From contig CAYTUG010000028.1 of NCBI GenBank assembly GCA_964441275.1, forward strand, positions 1 through 15,717: DNA of 15,717 bases, in the 5' to 3' direction. Of the stretch, positions 8,272 through 15,717 are shown one piece after another. Both the position numbers and the translations under genes were made by a program. This DNA is from SZUA-584 sp964441275. Its GTDB lineage: Bacteria; Bacillota; Clostridia; Christensenellales; SZUA-584. The notes beneath the pieces are model-generated. The model was not told the origin of the DNA. It saw only the letters and a list, made by a program, of their open reading frames with translations, and did not search any database. Numbering within the stretch: the stretch's first letter is position 1; every line of letters begins with the position of its first letter.

Positions 8272-8298
8272 TTGCCTAATTCCACAAAATAGTATAAT
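8272..8298 (+). promoter_or_regulatory. Candidate sigma-A promoter for the lipoprotein gene
   Basis: A perfect TATAAT at 8293-8298 lies about 50 bases before the ATG at 8348. The best -35-like element is TTGCCT at 8272-8277, giving a short 15-base spacer, so the -35 assignment is weak. The 8096-8347 gap otherwise holds only short open stretches without support, and no clear terminator for the R-M operon. Confidence 0.4.
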
Positions 8299-8347
8299 AT
8301 CAAATTTAATACGAAAGTAATTAAATTTAACGGTATTGGAGTTTTTC

Positions 8348-9103
8348 ATGGTTAAGAGAGTATTGTTAGCATTAATAATATTTGCGTTAATGTCTTGCGC
8401 AATAGCTTGCGATAATGAATCAACGGCAGTTACAAACCTTGAATCAATTACTACCACCACAGTAATAGCAACTCCGCCCCCAACGCTAACCCCAAAACCC
8501 ACTCTATCTGAAGAAGAAATAAGGATTAAACAAGAGTATAATGACTTAGTAGATATTTGCGAGAAATACAATGATTGGTCGGCTGTTTTATTGATTAGAG
8601 AAATGTATAAAGCAGGTAAGATTTCTGAAAATTATTTTAAAAGTCTCAATTCAATTGAAGCGTTCAATGGTATGAAAGATTATAATGAAGAAACGTGGGG
8701 GGAATATGAAAGCCAGATAAGAAGAGTATCTGATATTCTTAATGGTAAATCTAAGGATGAAGGTTTTATCTATGAGCATTTATCCCGTATGACAAAATAC
8801 AAAACTGTATATGTAATGCTTTTTGATACAGAAGAAAAGCGAGAAAATATAATTTTTGGAGTCTCCTGCATAAACGCATGGTTTTTAAATCCTTCGAAAG
8901 AAAAGTTTAATAGCATAAAACAAATATATTTTAGTGATAAATTAACTCCGGGAGAAATATTAGTCTTAAGTTGTTATATCCAATATCATCCGGATAAGCC
9001 CAGCGTAGTTTTAGATGGTGATAAAAAGATCGACTTGGAAGACTATTTGAAAAAAAACGGAATTTTAGAACTTTCTCAAAATGCGCTTAAAATGCTAATA
9101 TAA
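8348..9103 (+). CDS. Predicted lipoprotein of unknown function
   Basis: This 251-residue protein starts at ATG 8348, with GGAG at 8338-8341. The N-terminus is a short lipoprotein signal: MVKR, a hydrophobic stretch, then two possible lipoboxes, LMSC (Cys17) and AIAC (Cys21). After the lipid anchor comes a Thr/Pro-rich linker (about 36-54, with TTTT and PPPTLTPKPT) of the type that spans the cell wall in Gram-positive bacteria. The rest, about 55-251, is hydrophilic and mixed alpha/beta and is not recognised; it contains several Trp/Tyr-rich segments but no catalytic motif I can name. The gene is AT-rich, stands alone between two candidate promoters, and precedes the giant secreted protein. 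A role linked to that protein is only positional inference. Confidence 0.8.
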   Translation: MVKRVLLALIIFALMSCAIACDNESTAVTNLESITTTTVIATPPPTLTPKPTLSEEEIRIKQEYNDLVDICEKYNDWSAVLLIREMYKAGKISENYFKSLNSIEAFNGMKDYNEETWGEYESQIRRVSDILNGKSKDEGFIYEHLSRMTKYKTVYVMLFDTEEKRENIIFGVSCINAWFLNPSKEKFNSIKQIYFSDKLTPGEILVLSCYIQYHPDKPSVVLDGDKKIDLEDYLKKNGILELSQNALKMLI

Positions 9104-9162
9104 TATATAATTTTTATTTATATTCAGTTATTTGATTTAATCCCCATTCTTTATATTTATTG

Positions 9163-9191
9163 TTTACATTTATTATGCTATATGTTATCAT
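9163..9191 (+). promoter_or_regulatory. Candidate sigma-A promoter for the giant YD-repeat gene
   Basis: TTTACA at 9163-9168 and TATCAT at 9186-9191 are separated by 17 bases, the ideal spacing. They lie about 45 bases upstream of the ATG at 9237. AGGAGAGA at 9223-9230 provides the ribosome binding site. The 9104-9236 gap is otherwise AT-rich, with no convincing terminator. Confidence 0.4.
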
Positions 9192-9236
9192 ATTATGGTA
9201 TTAACCATTATTTGTGTATGATAGGAGAGAGTTCTA

Positions 9237-10346
9237 ATGAAAACAATAAAAAGCCTTAAGGGTGTTATATGTTGGATACTGGTTGTAGCATTGGTTTTAA
9301 GTGCAAACATCGAATCAATAAATACAGCCTTTGCAGCTGAAGTGGATTCTCAGAAAGAGTTAACTGATACAACTGAGCCAATAGAAGAACAAGAGGCCTC
9401 TCCTTTGCCGACATCTGGCTCCTCAATAAAATCTAAAGACCAACTTGAAATTCCTGATTGCATTTCAAAAGATGATAACTTACATAAACAACATATTAAG
9501 AAACTTGACCAATATGATGATGAGCATACAATAGTTTATAAAAATAAAGATGGTTCTAATACAGCTTATATCTTTACAGACCCAATAAGATACACCGATG
9601 AAAACGGAAAACTTAAGTATAAAGATAATAACATAATTGAGTTAACAGGGGCAGAAAAAGTACATACAGGATATAAATATAAAAACAAAGCAAATGAGTT
9701 TGATGTATATTTGCCGGGGGACCTCTTTTCGGGAAAAGGCCCAAAATTAGAGTATGAGGATAAATATTCAATCGAATATACATTTGAATCTCAACTAAGC
9801 AATGGGCACAAATCAAAAGAAAAGAAGAATAAAGATGATTCAAAAATAAGGGCAATAGAATATGCTGCAAGTTTCGATGATGATATTACAATAAATTTCA
9901 GTACAACGAATAACGGCATTAAAGACGAGATTATTATTAATAAGTATACGGGGCAAAACAACTTTGTATTCTATTTGGATTTGAAAGGCCTAACTCCAGA
10001 AAAACAAGACAGCGGTTTTATTAACCTAAAAGATAATAAAACGTCTGAAGTGATAGCAAAAATTGAACCTCCTTTTGCAGTCGATTCATATACGGGCGAG
10101 TATGTTGAAGGAGAAGGGCATTTTACTGAAAACATAGATATGTTGATTGAACCTGTTAAAGGAAACAAAAAATATAAATTGACTATTACAGTAGATGAAG
10201 ATTTCCTCAAAGATGAGCGAACGGTTTATCCCGTGATAATAGATCCTGTTACTAGCTTAACGTTAAACTATTCTAAAATGGGAGACACATATATTTGCAG
10301 GGAGTGCCGAAATACGCATACAACGGTACCGTTCATAACAGGATAG
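9237..10346 (+). CDS. Secreted Rhs/WapA-type YD-repeat protein, N-terminal part up to the frameshift
   Basis: This is the first 369 codons of a giant exported protein. The start is supported by AGGAGAGA at 9223-9230. The N-terminus is a Sec signal peptide: MKTIKSLKG, a hydrophobic core, and a likely cleavage after AFA (residue 33). Then follow an acidic spacer with a PLPTSGSS stretch and a beta-rich N-terminal module containing TDPIRYTDENGK and YPVIIDP. Such modules stand before DNRLRE domains in Gram-positive wall-associated Rhs-like proteins. The DNRLRE-like domain begins with GDTYI, but the frame then leaves it: the next codons read an unrelated Cys-rich tail and stop at 10344-10346. The matching continuation is found in another frame from about 10295. 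As it stands, translation would give a secreted 369-residue fragment without YD repeats. AT-rich codon use. Confidence 0.85.
   Translation: MKTIKSLKGVICWILVVALVLSANIESINTAFAAEVDSQKELTDTTEPIEEQEASPLPTSGSSIKSKDQLEIPDCISKDDNLHKQHIKKLDQYDDEHTIVYKNKDGSNTAYIFTDPIRYTDENGKLKYKDNNIIELTGAEKVHTGYKYKNKANEFDVYLPGDLFSGKGPKLEYEDKYSIEYTFESQLSNGHKSKEKKNKDDSKIRAIEYAASFDDDITINFSTTNNGIKDEIIINKYTGQNNFVFYLDLKGLTPEKQDSGFINLKDNKTSEVIAKIEPPFAVDSYTGEYVEGEGHFTENIDMLIEPVKGNKKYKLTITVDEDFLKDERTVYPVIIDPVTSLTLNYSKMGDTYICRECRNTHTTVPFITG
10277..10346 (+). other. Frameshift site inside the YD-repeat gene
   Basis: The upstream frame is open until TAG at 10344-10346. The downstream frame is open from 10277, after a TAA at 10274-10276. 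Domain continuity puts the break near the TTT at 10294-10296: GDTYI reads in the first frame and LQGVPKYAYNG in the second. One extra T would join them. A one-base loss in a short T-run is the simplest explanation, as a real mutation or an assembly error. I see no XXXYYYZ slippery heptamer in the right frame. Confidence 0.85.
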
Positions 10347-13300
10347 GCAATGACGGCAAACACTTATTCAGAACACTTATTAAATTTGATTTATCAAGTT
10401 TGATCGGCAATATCTATGGCCTCGAAAGCGCAACATATAAATTCTATAATGACTGCACTTATACATCAAAAGCCAAAGCAAGAATATATCCCGTATTAGG
10501 CACATGGGATTTAAACACTGTAACATGGAAGAATTTTACCTCACCACTTGGAACTGGTACAGTCGATCCAACCGTCATAAATAAAAAGGGATGGTTTACT
10601 TTTAATGTAACATCATATATTCAAGCTTGGGTAAATAATCATTATGACAGCACCTTGGGTTATCCTAATAACGGCATTATGATAAGGGAGAAAGATGAAA
10701 CCACAAAATACAGAAGGTTCATTGCAACGGAGGGGAGCTCATCGTCATATAGACCTTCTTTAATTATCAATTATTATGATGCGGATACTTTTAAGCCTGA
10801 TGCCGTTGGCGGATTTGCCGTTTCTGCCAATTCTGGGACAAAGAATTCCGGAAAGGGACGATTTACGTTAGAATGGAACCCCGCAAGAGATAACAACAAA
10901 GGGTATTTGAATAAAGGGATCAAGCACTACAAAGTGCAAATTAAAACTGGAAGCACAACTGTAAAAACTCTAACAGTTAATGATGATGGGCGTACCGGAA
11001 AATATTCTGTAAGCTCCGGGGATTTGGATGATAATACAACCTATACAGCTACAATCTCGGCAGTGGATAAAGCTACTCCGGAAAATGTCGGCAATATAGC
11101 GACAATAACTGGTATTACAATTGGCGATTACAGTCGCCCAAGCAAACCAACGAATTGCAAGTTGCTTGACCCCGACGACCTATCGAAAGAACTTCAAGGC
11201 GTATTAACGAGTATCACTTCGCCAGTCTTAACTTGGGGCGGCATTACAGATGAAGCTAATAATCTAACATGCGCACAATATAAAATTGATGACGGTGAAT
11301 GGATATCTATTGGTTCCGGGTATGGAAAAGCCGAAAGTTCTTCCTCTAATCCATTTATAATCAATTGTTCTTCATTATCTGAGGGACTGCATAACATTTA
11401 TGTGCGCGGGTTTGACGGCCTAAACGAAGGCATAGAGTCTGACTCTTTAATATACATGAAAGATACTACTGCTCCGCAAGCCGGTATCATCAGCCCGCAA
11501 GCCGAGCAGGAGGTTTACGGAGACTATACAGTTTCGTTTACGGCAAGCGACATTAACTTTTCACATTGGATATTGGATTATGCGTTAGGGGCAGGTTCGC
11601 AGGGCTTTACAGAAATAGCCAGCGGTAACGAGGCATCCGATGATTACAACGTAACATGGGATACACACGGACTTACAGAGAACAGGATATATACGTTGCG
11701 GCTGCGCGTGTACGATGCGGCGGATAAGACTACCGGAAACCCGGATGCGGGCAATGTTACGGCAATAACCGTGCCGGTACTATATGCCAAGGATGCGCAA
11801 ATGATACCGTCAGGGCTTGAAACAGCAACTACCCAAGAAAATAGTATTATTACAGTATCCTATACTGAAAAAGACGGTATACCGCCGGTTGGCGATGCGA
11901 AGCTGTTTGTGAACAATCAGCTAAAGCCGGGGCTTTCGTTTGACCTTTCCGATTATCCCGAGGGAAGCTATATCTTCTATTATGTAAGAGCTGTTGATGC
12001 AGACGGCAACTATCATTACTCGGCTACCACCTACAACGGTTCAAGGACGGACGACCCGACAATAAAGAAATTGATTGACGGCTTTGACGATGAGACTGGC
12101 ATTATTACCAACACTAACATGAGCCATCAGCTAAGCTCTTATAAGCTCATTGAAGGGCAGACGAGCGGCAGCCTTAAAAGCAAGGATATCGTTATAAATG
12201 GTTATTTGAGTTATGTTGAGTTGATTGTTGAAGAAGCGAAGCCGACAGGAACAGATATACAATATAAGCTGTACTATGGCACAGGGGCTAATGACTATAT
12301 TGTTTTAACACCCGGACAAAAACAGCTTGTTGACAAACAGGCGGATACATTTAACCTGGTTGCGGAATTCTCCGGCACGGAAACGGATTCGCCCGAGCTT
12401 AGTTTCTGGTGCCTTGATACACGTTTTATCCCTTACGCAGATGCTTTGATTGTCTCTAATGGCTTTGAAGAAGACAGCAGAGGATTCTGTAATCTTATGA
12501 GCACTGAGCACGATAGTACAAACGACGGCAGCATCAGGCTAAAATACCATGCTGTTTTGGATTCATATTCGGCAAGCGGAACAGTGGAAAGCACTTTAAG
12601 GTATACGTCTGCCGATGTTGTCAAAGTGGATTTGATTACAGATGAGAATTTGTATGACAACACGCAGATAAAATACTATATTTCTACTGACGGGGGAACT
12701 AACTGGCAGCAGATCAGCGCACGTGCTGAAGGCTCAGATGAGAACTGGCAAAGCAAAGACATTCTCGGCAATGACTTTATAAAAGGAAGCAGTATAAAAA
12801 TAAAGGCAGAATTGATAACCGGCGACAGCAGCATAACGCCGTGCCTTAACGAGTGGGAGCTCAAAGTTATGCTTACCTCAACGGGTACGTGTATGAAGGT
12901 AAACCTTATAGACGAGCCGGACATGCTCTCCGCGCTTTCGGACGCAAATTACATGACACTGCTGAGGTGGAAAAAATCTGATACTGAAGATGTGACGTAC
13001 AATATATACAGGGATAATGATCCTTACTTTGAGATAAATGCCCCAAATGTTGTAAGAATCGCCGAAAATATTGCGGATAACTATCTTAGCGACTTTATTT
13101 CCAACGATGCGGATTGCGGCATAAAGTTTTATTACAAAGTGACTGCAGTGAAAGACGGAAGGGAAAGCCTGGTTTCAAACGAGGCAAATGCTTTTGTGGT
13201 CTCAAAGGGTGAACTTGACAAAAAGCTTGGTTTGCAGAACTACTGGAGCTATTCGGGATTCAGGACGGGCAGCGGTACCGGTTATGTTAATGTGGCTAAC

Positions 13301-15717
13301 GGAAACCTTGTATACATAACCACCGATATAGTTGTGCCGGGTGCAGCGTTCGGCATTGTTATGCGACGTACTTTCAACAGCCAGGCTACCACCAAAACCG
13401 CTATGGGCTACGGTTGGGATTATTCGTTTAATACCAGACTGCTCAGAGAAACAGACGCGCAATATAATGAGCTTAGCATGGTGCTAAAGGACGGTGACGG
13501 CTCTTTCCACAGGTTTGTTGTTGACGATGTAAATGGCGGGTATAAAACAGCGCCCGGTACGTTTATGAGCCTTGAGCTTAACGGTGATGAGTATCAAATC
13601 GAAAGGAAGGACGGCATAACATACCACTTTGACAAGAACAGCCTAAAGCTTAAGTATTTTTCTGATGAGAACGGAAATAAGCTTTCCTTTGAGTATGATG
13701 CGCGCGGTAACATCCATAAGGTGAGCAATGAAGTAGGCGAGATGCTTACACTTAATTACAAGCTTTCCGGCACCAGCCCGCAGAGCGGTGATTATACGTA
13801 TAAAAACGAGCAGATAGATATGCTTGAACAGGTAACGTGGGAGCAAAAGGGCGGCGGCGCAAAGAAAGTATATAATTACGAGTACTATACCGATACCGAT
13901 ATGTTCAAAAAAATGGAGACAGACTTTTTTGAGAGCAACAATGAAGACGAGACAGCAAACTGTGATTATACGGAGCAGTTTGTATACGGGCAAGACAATA
14001 CGCTTACGATTACCGACCCTATGAACTACCAGACTGCAGTGTCGTTTGACGTTAATAAAACTGTACTTGATATTACGCTGCCGACTGTAACCAAACCGGA
14101 TGCCTCTCTCTTTACTGAAAGTTTTGTGTTTGACTATGAAAATGCAGCTGCAACAATAGACGGTGATTATGCGGATAAAACGACAGTAACAAGAAAGGTG
14201 AGCGCATATCCAAATAACGATGGCACGTCCTTCTCATATTATTATGATGTTGACGGACTGGTATTGAGAAAATCGGATGCTATAGGCAATGATATAGACT
14301 ATCGGTATAATGGCGATTTTAATGTGACACACATGCATTACCTGCAAAACGTTTACAATGTTGCAGGCACGCCGACAACGAGAAACATTGACTTTTACTA
14401 TAACTATGACGCAAACGGAAACATAAAGACAATAGTCGGCCCAAGGTATATAAACGATAGTGTTGAGCTTGCAAACGGACCGAACGACAGCAACAACATA
14501 ATAACACGGTATACTTATGGGAATGGCGATTATCCTAATAAGCCGACAGAGGTGGAAACGCGTAACGAAGGTTTGCAGTATATTTCCACGCAGTACGGAT
14601 ACGACAATTACGGAAACCTGACGGAAACCACAGACCCGCTTGGAAAGCAGACAGTAAATATATACGGACTAAAATATGTGGAAGTTGACGGACAACAAAA
14701 GGGCGTGCGCTGTCTGTTAAGCACAACAGACCGGTACGGCAAAGAAACAAAATACTTATATGACGAGCTTTTGCGTGTTCAAAAGGTTGAAGAGTGGATA
14801 GATAAGGCGGCCGGAGGCAGCGAAAAGGTGCGCACCATCGCGGAATACACATATGATGATTATGGCTATACGGAGTCGATAACGGATGCTATGGGGCGGC
14901 TGGCAGGCTATGTATACGATATACTTGGGCGCAGAATAAGCGTTAAATATACGCATCTTGACAAAGATGATGAAAAATATTATACGTATGAGACTTTCAA
15001 GTACGACAGAAACAGCAATTTAACGGAATCCACCGACAGGATGGGCAACAAAACATACAACTATTATGACGAGATGGACAGGCCTGTAAAAACCCAGGCG
15101 CCGCTTGGGGCAGTTAATACCATTGATTATGGTTATTATACGGCCGCGGGAATTGTTTGCGACAAGATGACAGCTACAGACCCTATCGGCGTCACGATGG
15201 TACAAAGATATGATGTTGTCGGCAGAATGGCAGAAAAGGAAGGCCAAGGCGTGAAGGAAATATATACCCATGATAATATTGGGCATGTACTTTCTGTGAC
15301 AGACAAGGCAGGCGTTACTGCAATAGCACGGTACAACGAGCTTGGGCACCTTATATACAACGGCGTGGGGGACATAAGCACCACTTACACGTATGACAAT
15401 ACGGGTAAAGTGAAAACCAAAAAGGACGCGGCGAACAACACTATTGCGTATTCTTATGACGTTTTGGGAAGGCTGCTTTGCGCCACTGACGCCGGGGATG
15501 AAAACACACAGTATGTGTATGATATAGTGCCGGCCACATATGATACACAAATCAGCGAATACAAATATATAATAAACACAATGCAAGACCCGAATGGAGT
15601 GGTAAAGAAAACTTATCTTAATCAGCTTGGGCAAAAAGTGATTGACGAGAACCAAGGCAAAGACAGCGATGATACAACTAAAATGGCGACTAATTATCAA
15701 TATAACGCGGACGGGAG
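10295..15717 (+). CDS. Secreted Rhs/WapA-type YD-repeat protein, C-terminal part (no stop before the window end)
   Basis: This frame stays open for about 1807 codons to the right edge and continues the protein begun at 9237. In order: the rest of the DNRLRE-like domain (IKFDLSS, TWDLNTVTWKNF, GWFTFNVTSYIQAWV, about 10380-10640); a fibronectin-like module (about 10850-11110); further beta-rich modules, including Ig-like DTTAPQAG from about 11460; a second fibronectin-like module (about 12950-13200); and an Rhs entry domain (GNLVYITTDIVVPGAAFG, MRRTFNSQ, GYGWDYSFNTRLL, about 13250-13500). YD repeats follow to the edge, for example YDARGNIHKV, YDANGNIKTI, YDNYGNLTETTDPLG, YDILGRRISV, YDEMDRPVKT and YDVLGRLLCATDAG. 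In known relatives the repeats form a shell around a C-terminal toxin, and an immunity gene follows. Both would lie beyond this window. With no start of its own near the break, this part would be silent unless the frameshift is an error or bypassed. GTG 10304 is a possible but unsupported internal start. Confidence 0.88.
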   Translation, partial: MQGVPKYAYNGTVHNRIGNDGKHLFRTLIKFDLSSLIGNIYGLESATYKFYNDCTYTSKAKARIYPVLGTWDLNTVTWKNFTSPLGTGTVDPTVINKKGWFTFNVTSYIQAWVNNHYDSTLGYPNNGIMIREKDETTKYRRFIATEGSSSSYRPSLIINYYDADTFKPDAVGGFAVSANSGTKNSGKGRFTLEWNPARDNNKGYLNKGIKHYKVQIKTGSTTVKTLTVNDDGRTGKYSVSSGDLDDNTTYTATISAVDKATPENVGNIATITGITIGDYSRPSKPTNCKLLDPDDLSKELQGVLTSITSPVLTWGGITDEANNLTCAQYKIDDGEWISIGSGYGKAESSSSNPFIINCSSLSEGLHNIYVRGFDGLNEGIESDSLIYMKDTTAPQAGIISPQAEQEVYGDYTVSFTASDINFSHWILDYALGAGSQGFTEIASGNEASDDYNVTWDTHGLTENRIYTLRLRVYDAADKTTGNPDAGNVTAITVPVLYAKDAQMIPSGLETATTQENSIITVSYTEKDGIPPVGDAKLFVNNQLKPGLSFDLSDYPEGSYIFYYVRAVDADGNYHYSATTYNGSRTDDPTIKKLIDGFDDETGIITNTNMSHQLSSYKLIEGQTSGSLKSKDIVINGYLSYVELIVEEAKPTGTDIQYKLYYGTGANDYIVLTPGQKQLVDKQADTFNLVAEFSGTETDSPELSFWCLDTRFIPYADALIVSNGFEEDSRGFCNLMSTEHDSTNDGSIRLKYHAVLDSYSASGTVESTLRYTSADVVKVDLITDENLYDNTQIKYYISTDGGTNWQQISARAEGSDENWQSKDILGNDFIKGSSIKIKAELITGDSSITPCLNEWELKVMLTSTGTCMKVNLIDEPDMLSALSDANYMTLLRWKKSDTEDVTYNIYRDNDPYFEINAPNVVRIAENIADNYLSDFISNDADCGIKFYYKVTAVKDGRESLVSNEANAFVVSKGELDKKLGLQNYWSYSGFRTGSGTGYVNVANGNLVYITTDIVVPGAAFGIVMRRTFNSQATTKTAMGYGWDYSFNTRLLRETDAQYNELSMVLKDGDGSFHRFVVDDVNGGYKTAPGTFMSLELNGDEYQIERKDGITYHFDKNSLKLKYFSDENGNKLSFEYDARGNIHKVSNEVGEMLTLNYKLSGTSPQSGDYTYKNEQIDMLEQVTWEQKGGGAKKVYNYEYYTDTDMFKKMETDFFESNNEDETANCDYTEQFVYGQDNTLTITDPMNYQTAVSFDVNKTVLDITLPTVTKPDASLFTESFVFDYENAAATIDGDYADKTTVTRKVSAYPNNDGTSFSYYYDVDGLVLRKSDAIGNDIDYRYNGDFNVTHMHYLQNVYNVAGTPTTRNIDFYYNYDANGNIKTIVGPRYINDSVELANGPNDSNNIITRYTYGNGDYPNKPTEVETRNEGLQYISTQYGYDNYGNLTETTDPLGKQTVNIYGLKYVEVDGQQKGVRCLLSTTDRYGKETKYLYDELLRVQKVEEWIDKAAGGSEKVRTIAEYTYDDYGYTESITDAMGRLAGYVYDILGRRISVKYTHLDKDDEKYYTYETFKYDRNSNLTESTDRMGNKTYNYYDEMDRPVKTQAPLGAVNTIDYGYYTAAGIVCDKMTATDPIGVTMVQRYDVVGRMAEKEGQGVKEIYTHDNIGHVLSVTDKAGVTAIARYNELGHLIYNGVGDISTTYTYDNTGKVKTKKDAANNTIAYSYDVLGRLLCATDAGDENTQYVYDIVPATYDTQISEYKYIINTMQDPNGVVKKTYLNQLGQKVIDENQGKDSDDTTKMATNYQYNADG

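Noticed and set aside
8336..8347. TTG start for the lipoprotein at 8336
   Set aside because: The TTG overlaps the GGAG ribosome binding site that serves ATG 8348, and the ATG gives a normal lipoprotein signal.
10277..10346. Programmed -1 ribosomal frameshifting in the YD-repeat gene
   Set aside because: No slippery heptamer in the correct frame and no clear downstream stem-loop, so a one-base deletion or assembly error is more likely.
13643..13993. A 116-codon hydrophobic open frame on the - strand
   Set aside because: It is antisense to the YD-repeat gene, and its hydrophobic character follows from charged codons read backwards.
15020..15700. A 226-codon open frame on the - strand
   Set aside because: It lies opposite clear YD repeats. 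Tyr/Asp-rich coding often leaves the opposite strand open, and the translation has no signs of a real protein.
1..15717. CRISPR array, transposase, integrase or tRNA attachment site
   Set aside because: I looked for direct repeats with spacers, terminal inverted repeats and recombinase motifs and found none. The YD repeats are protein-level repeats and not a DNA array.

Overview
The window looks like chromosomal DNA of a low-to-moderate GC Gram-positive bacterium, probably from the Clostridia. The support is indirect: purine-rich AGGAGG-type ribosome binding sites, a likely TTG start, a lipoprotein with a short Gram-positive-style signal, and a very large secreted, wall-associated YD-repeat protein. 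Every gene I can support is on the + strand. I see no rRNA, tRNA, CRISPR array or transposase.

Region 1 (1-8095) is a type I restriction-modification operon that has taken on extra genes. The order is hsdM (5' end cut off by the window), a gene with class III nucleotidyl cyclase-like motifs, hsdS, a small unknown ORF, an AIPR-family (abortive-infection type) gene, and hsdR. Spacing is tight throughout. The first three genes overlap, the small ORF starts 3 bases after hsdS, and the gaps around the AIPR gene are about 30 bases. HsdM and HsdS form the modification enzyme, HsdS choosing the DNA site; HsdR adds ATP-driven translocation and cleavage. hsdM, hsdR and the conserved parts of hsdS are visibly GC-richer. 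The cyclase-like gene, both HsdS target-recognition domains and the AIPR gene are strongly AT-rich. The operon therefore reads as an old R-M backbone with exchanged specificity domains and inserted accessory defence genes.

Region 2 (8096-9236) holds a 250-base gap with a candidate promoter, a gene for a small AT-rich lipoprotein of unknown function, and a second short gap with a candidate promoter.

Region 3 (9237-15717) is one giant secreted protein of the Rhs/WapA type: signal peptide, an N-terminal region leading into a DNRLRE-like domain, several beta-rich or fibronectin-like modules, an Rhs-type entry domain, then many YD repeats that run off the right edge. The reading frame is broken once near 10295 by a single-base shift inside the DNRLRE-like domain. 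After that the second frame is open for about 5.4 kb to the end of the window. The C-terminal tip, where a toxin would be expected, and any immunity gene lie outside the window.

The most noteworthy feature is the composite defence operon, in which a cyclase-like gene and an AIPR gene are built into a type I R-M locus. Whether they work together is inference.
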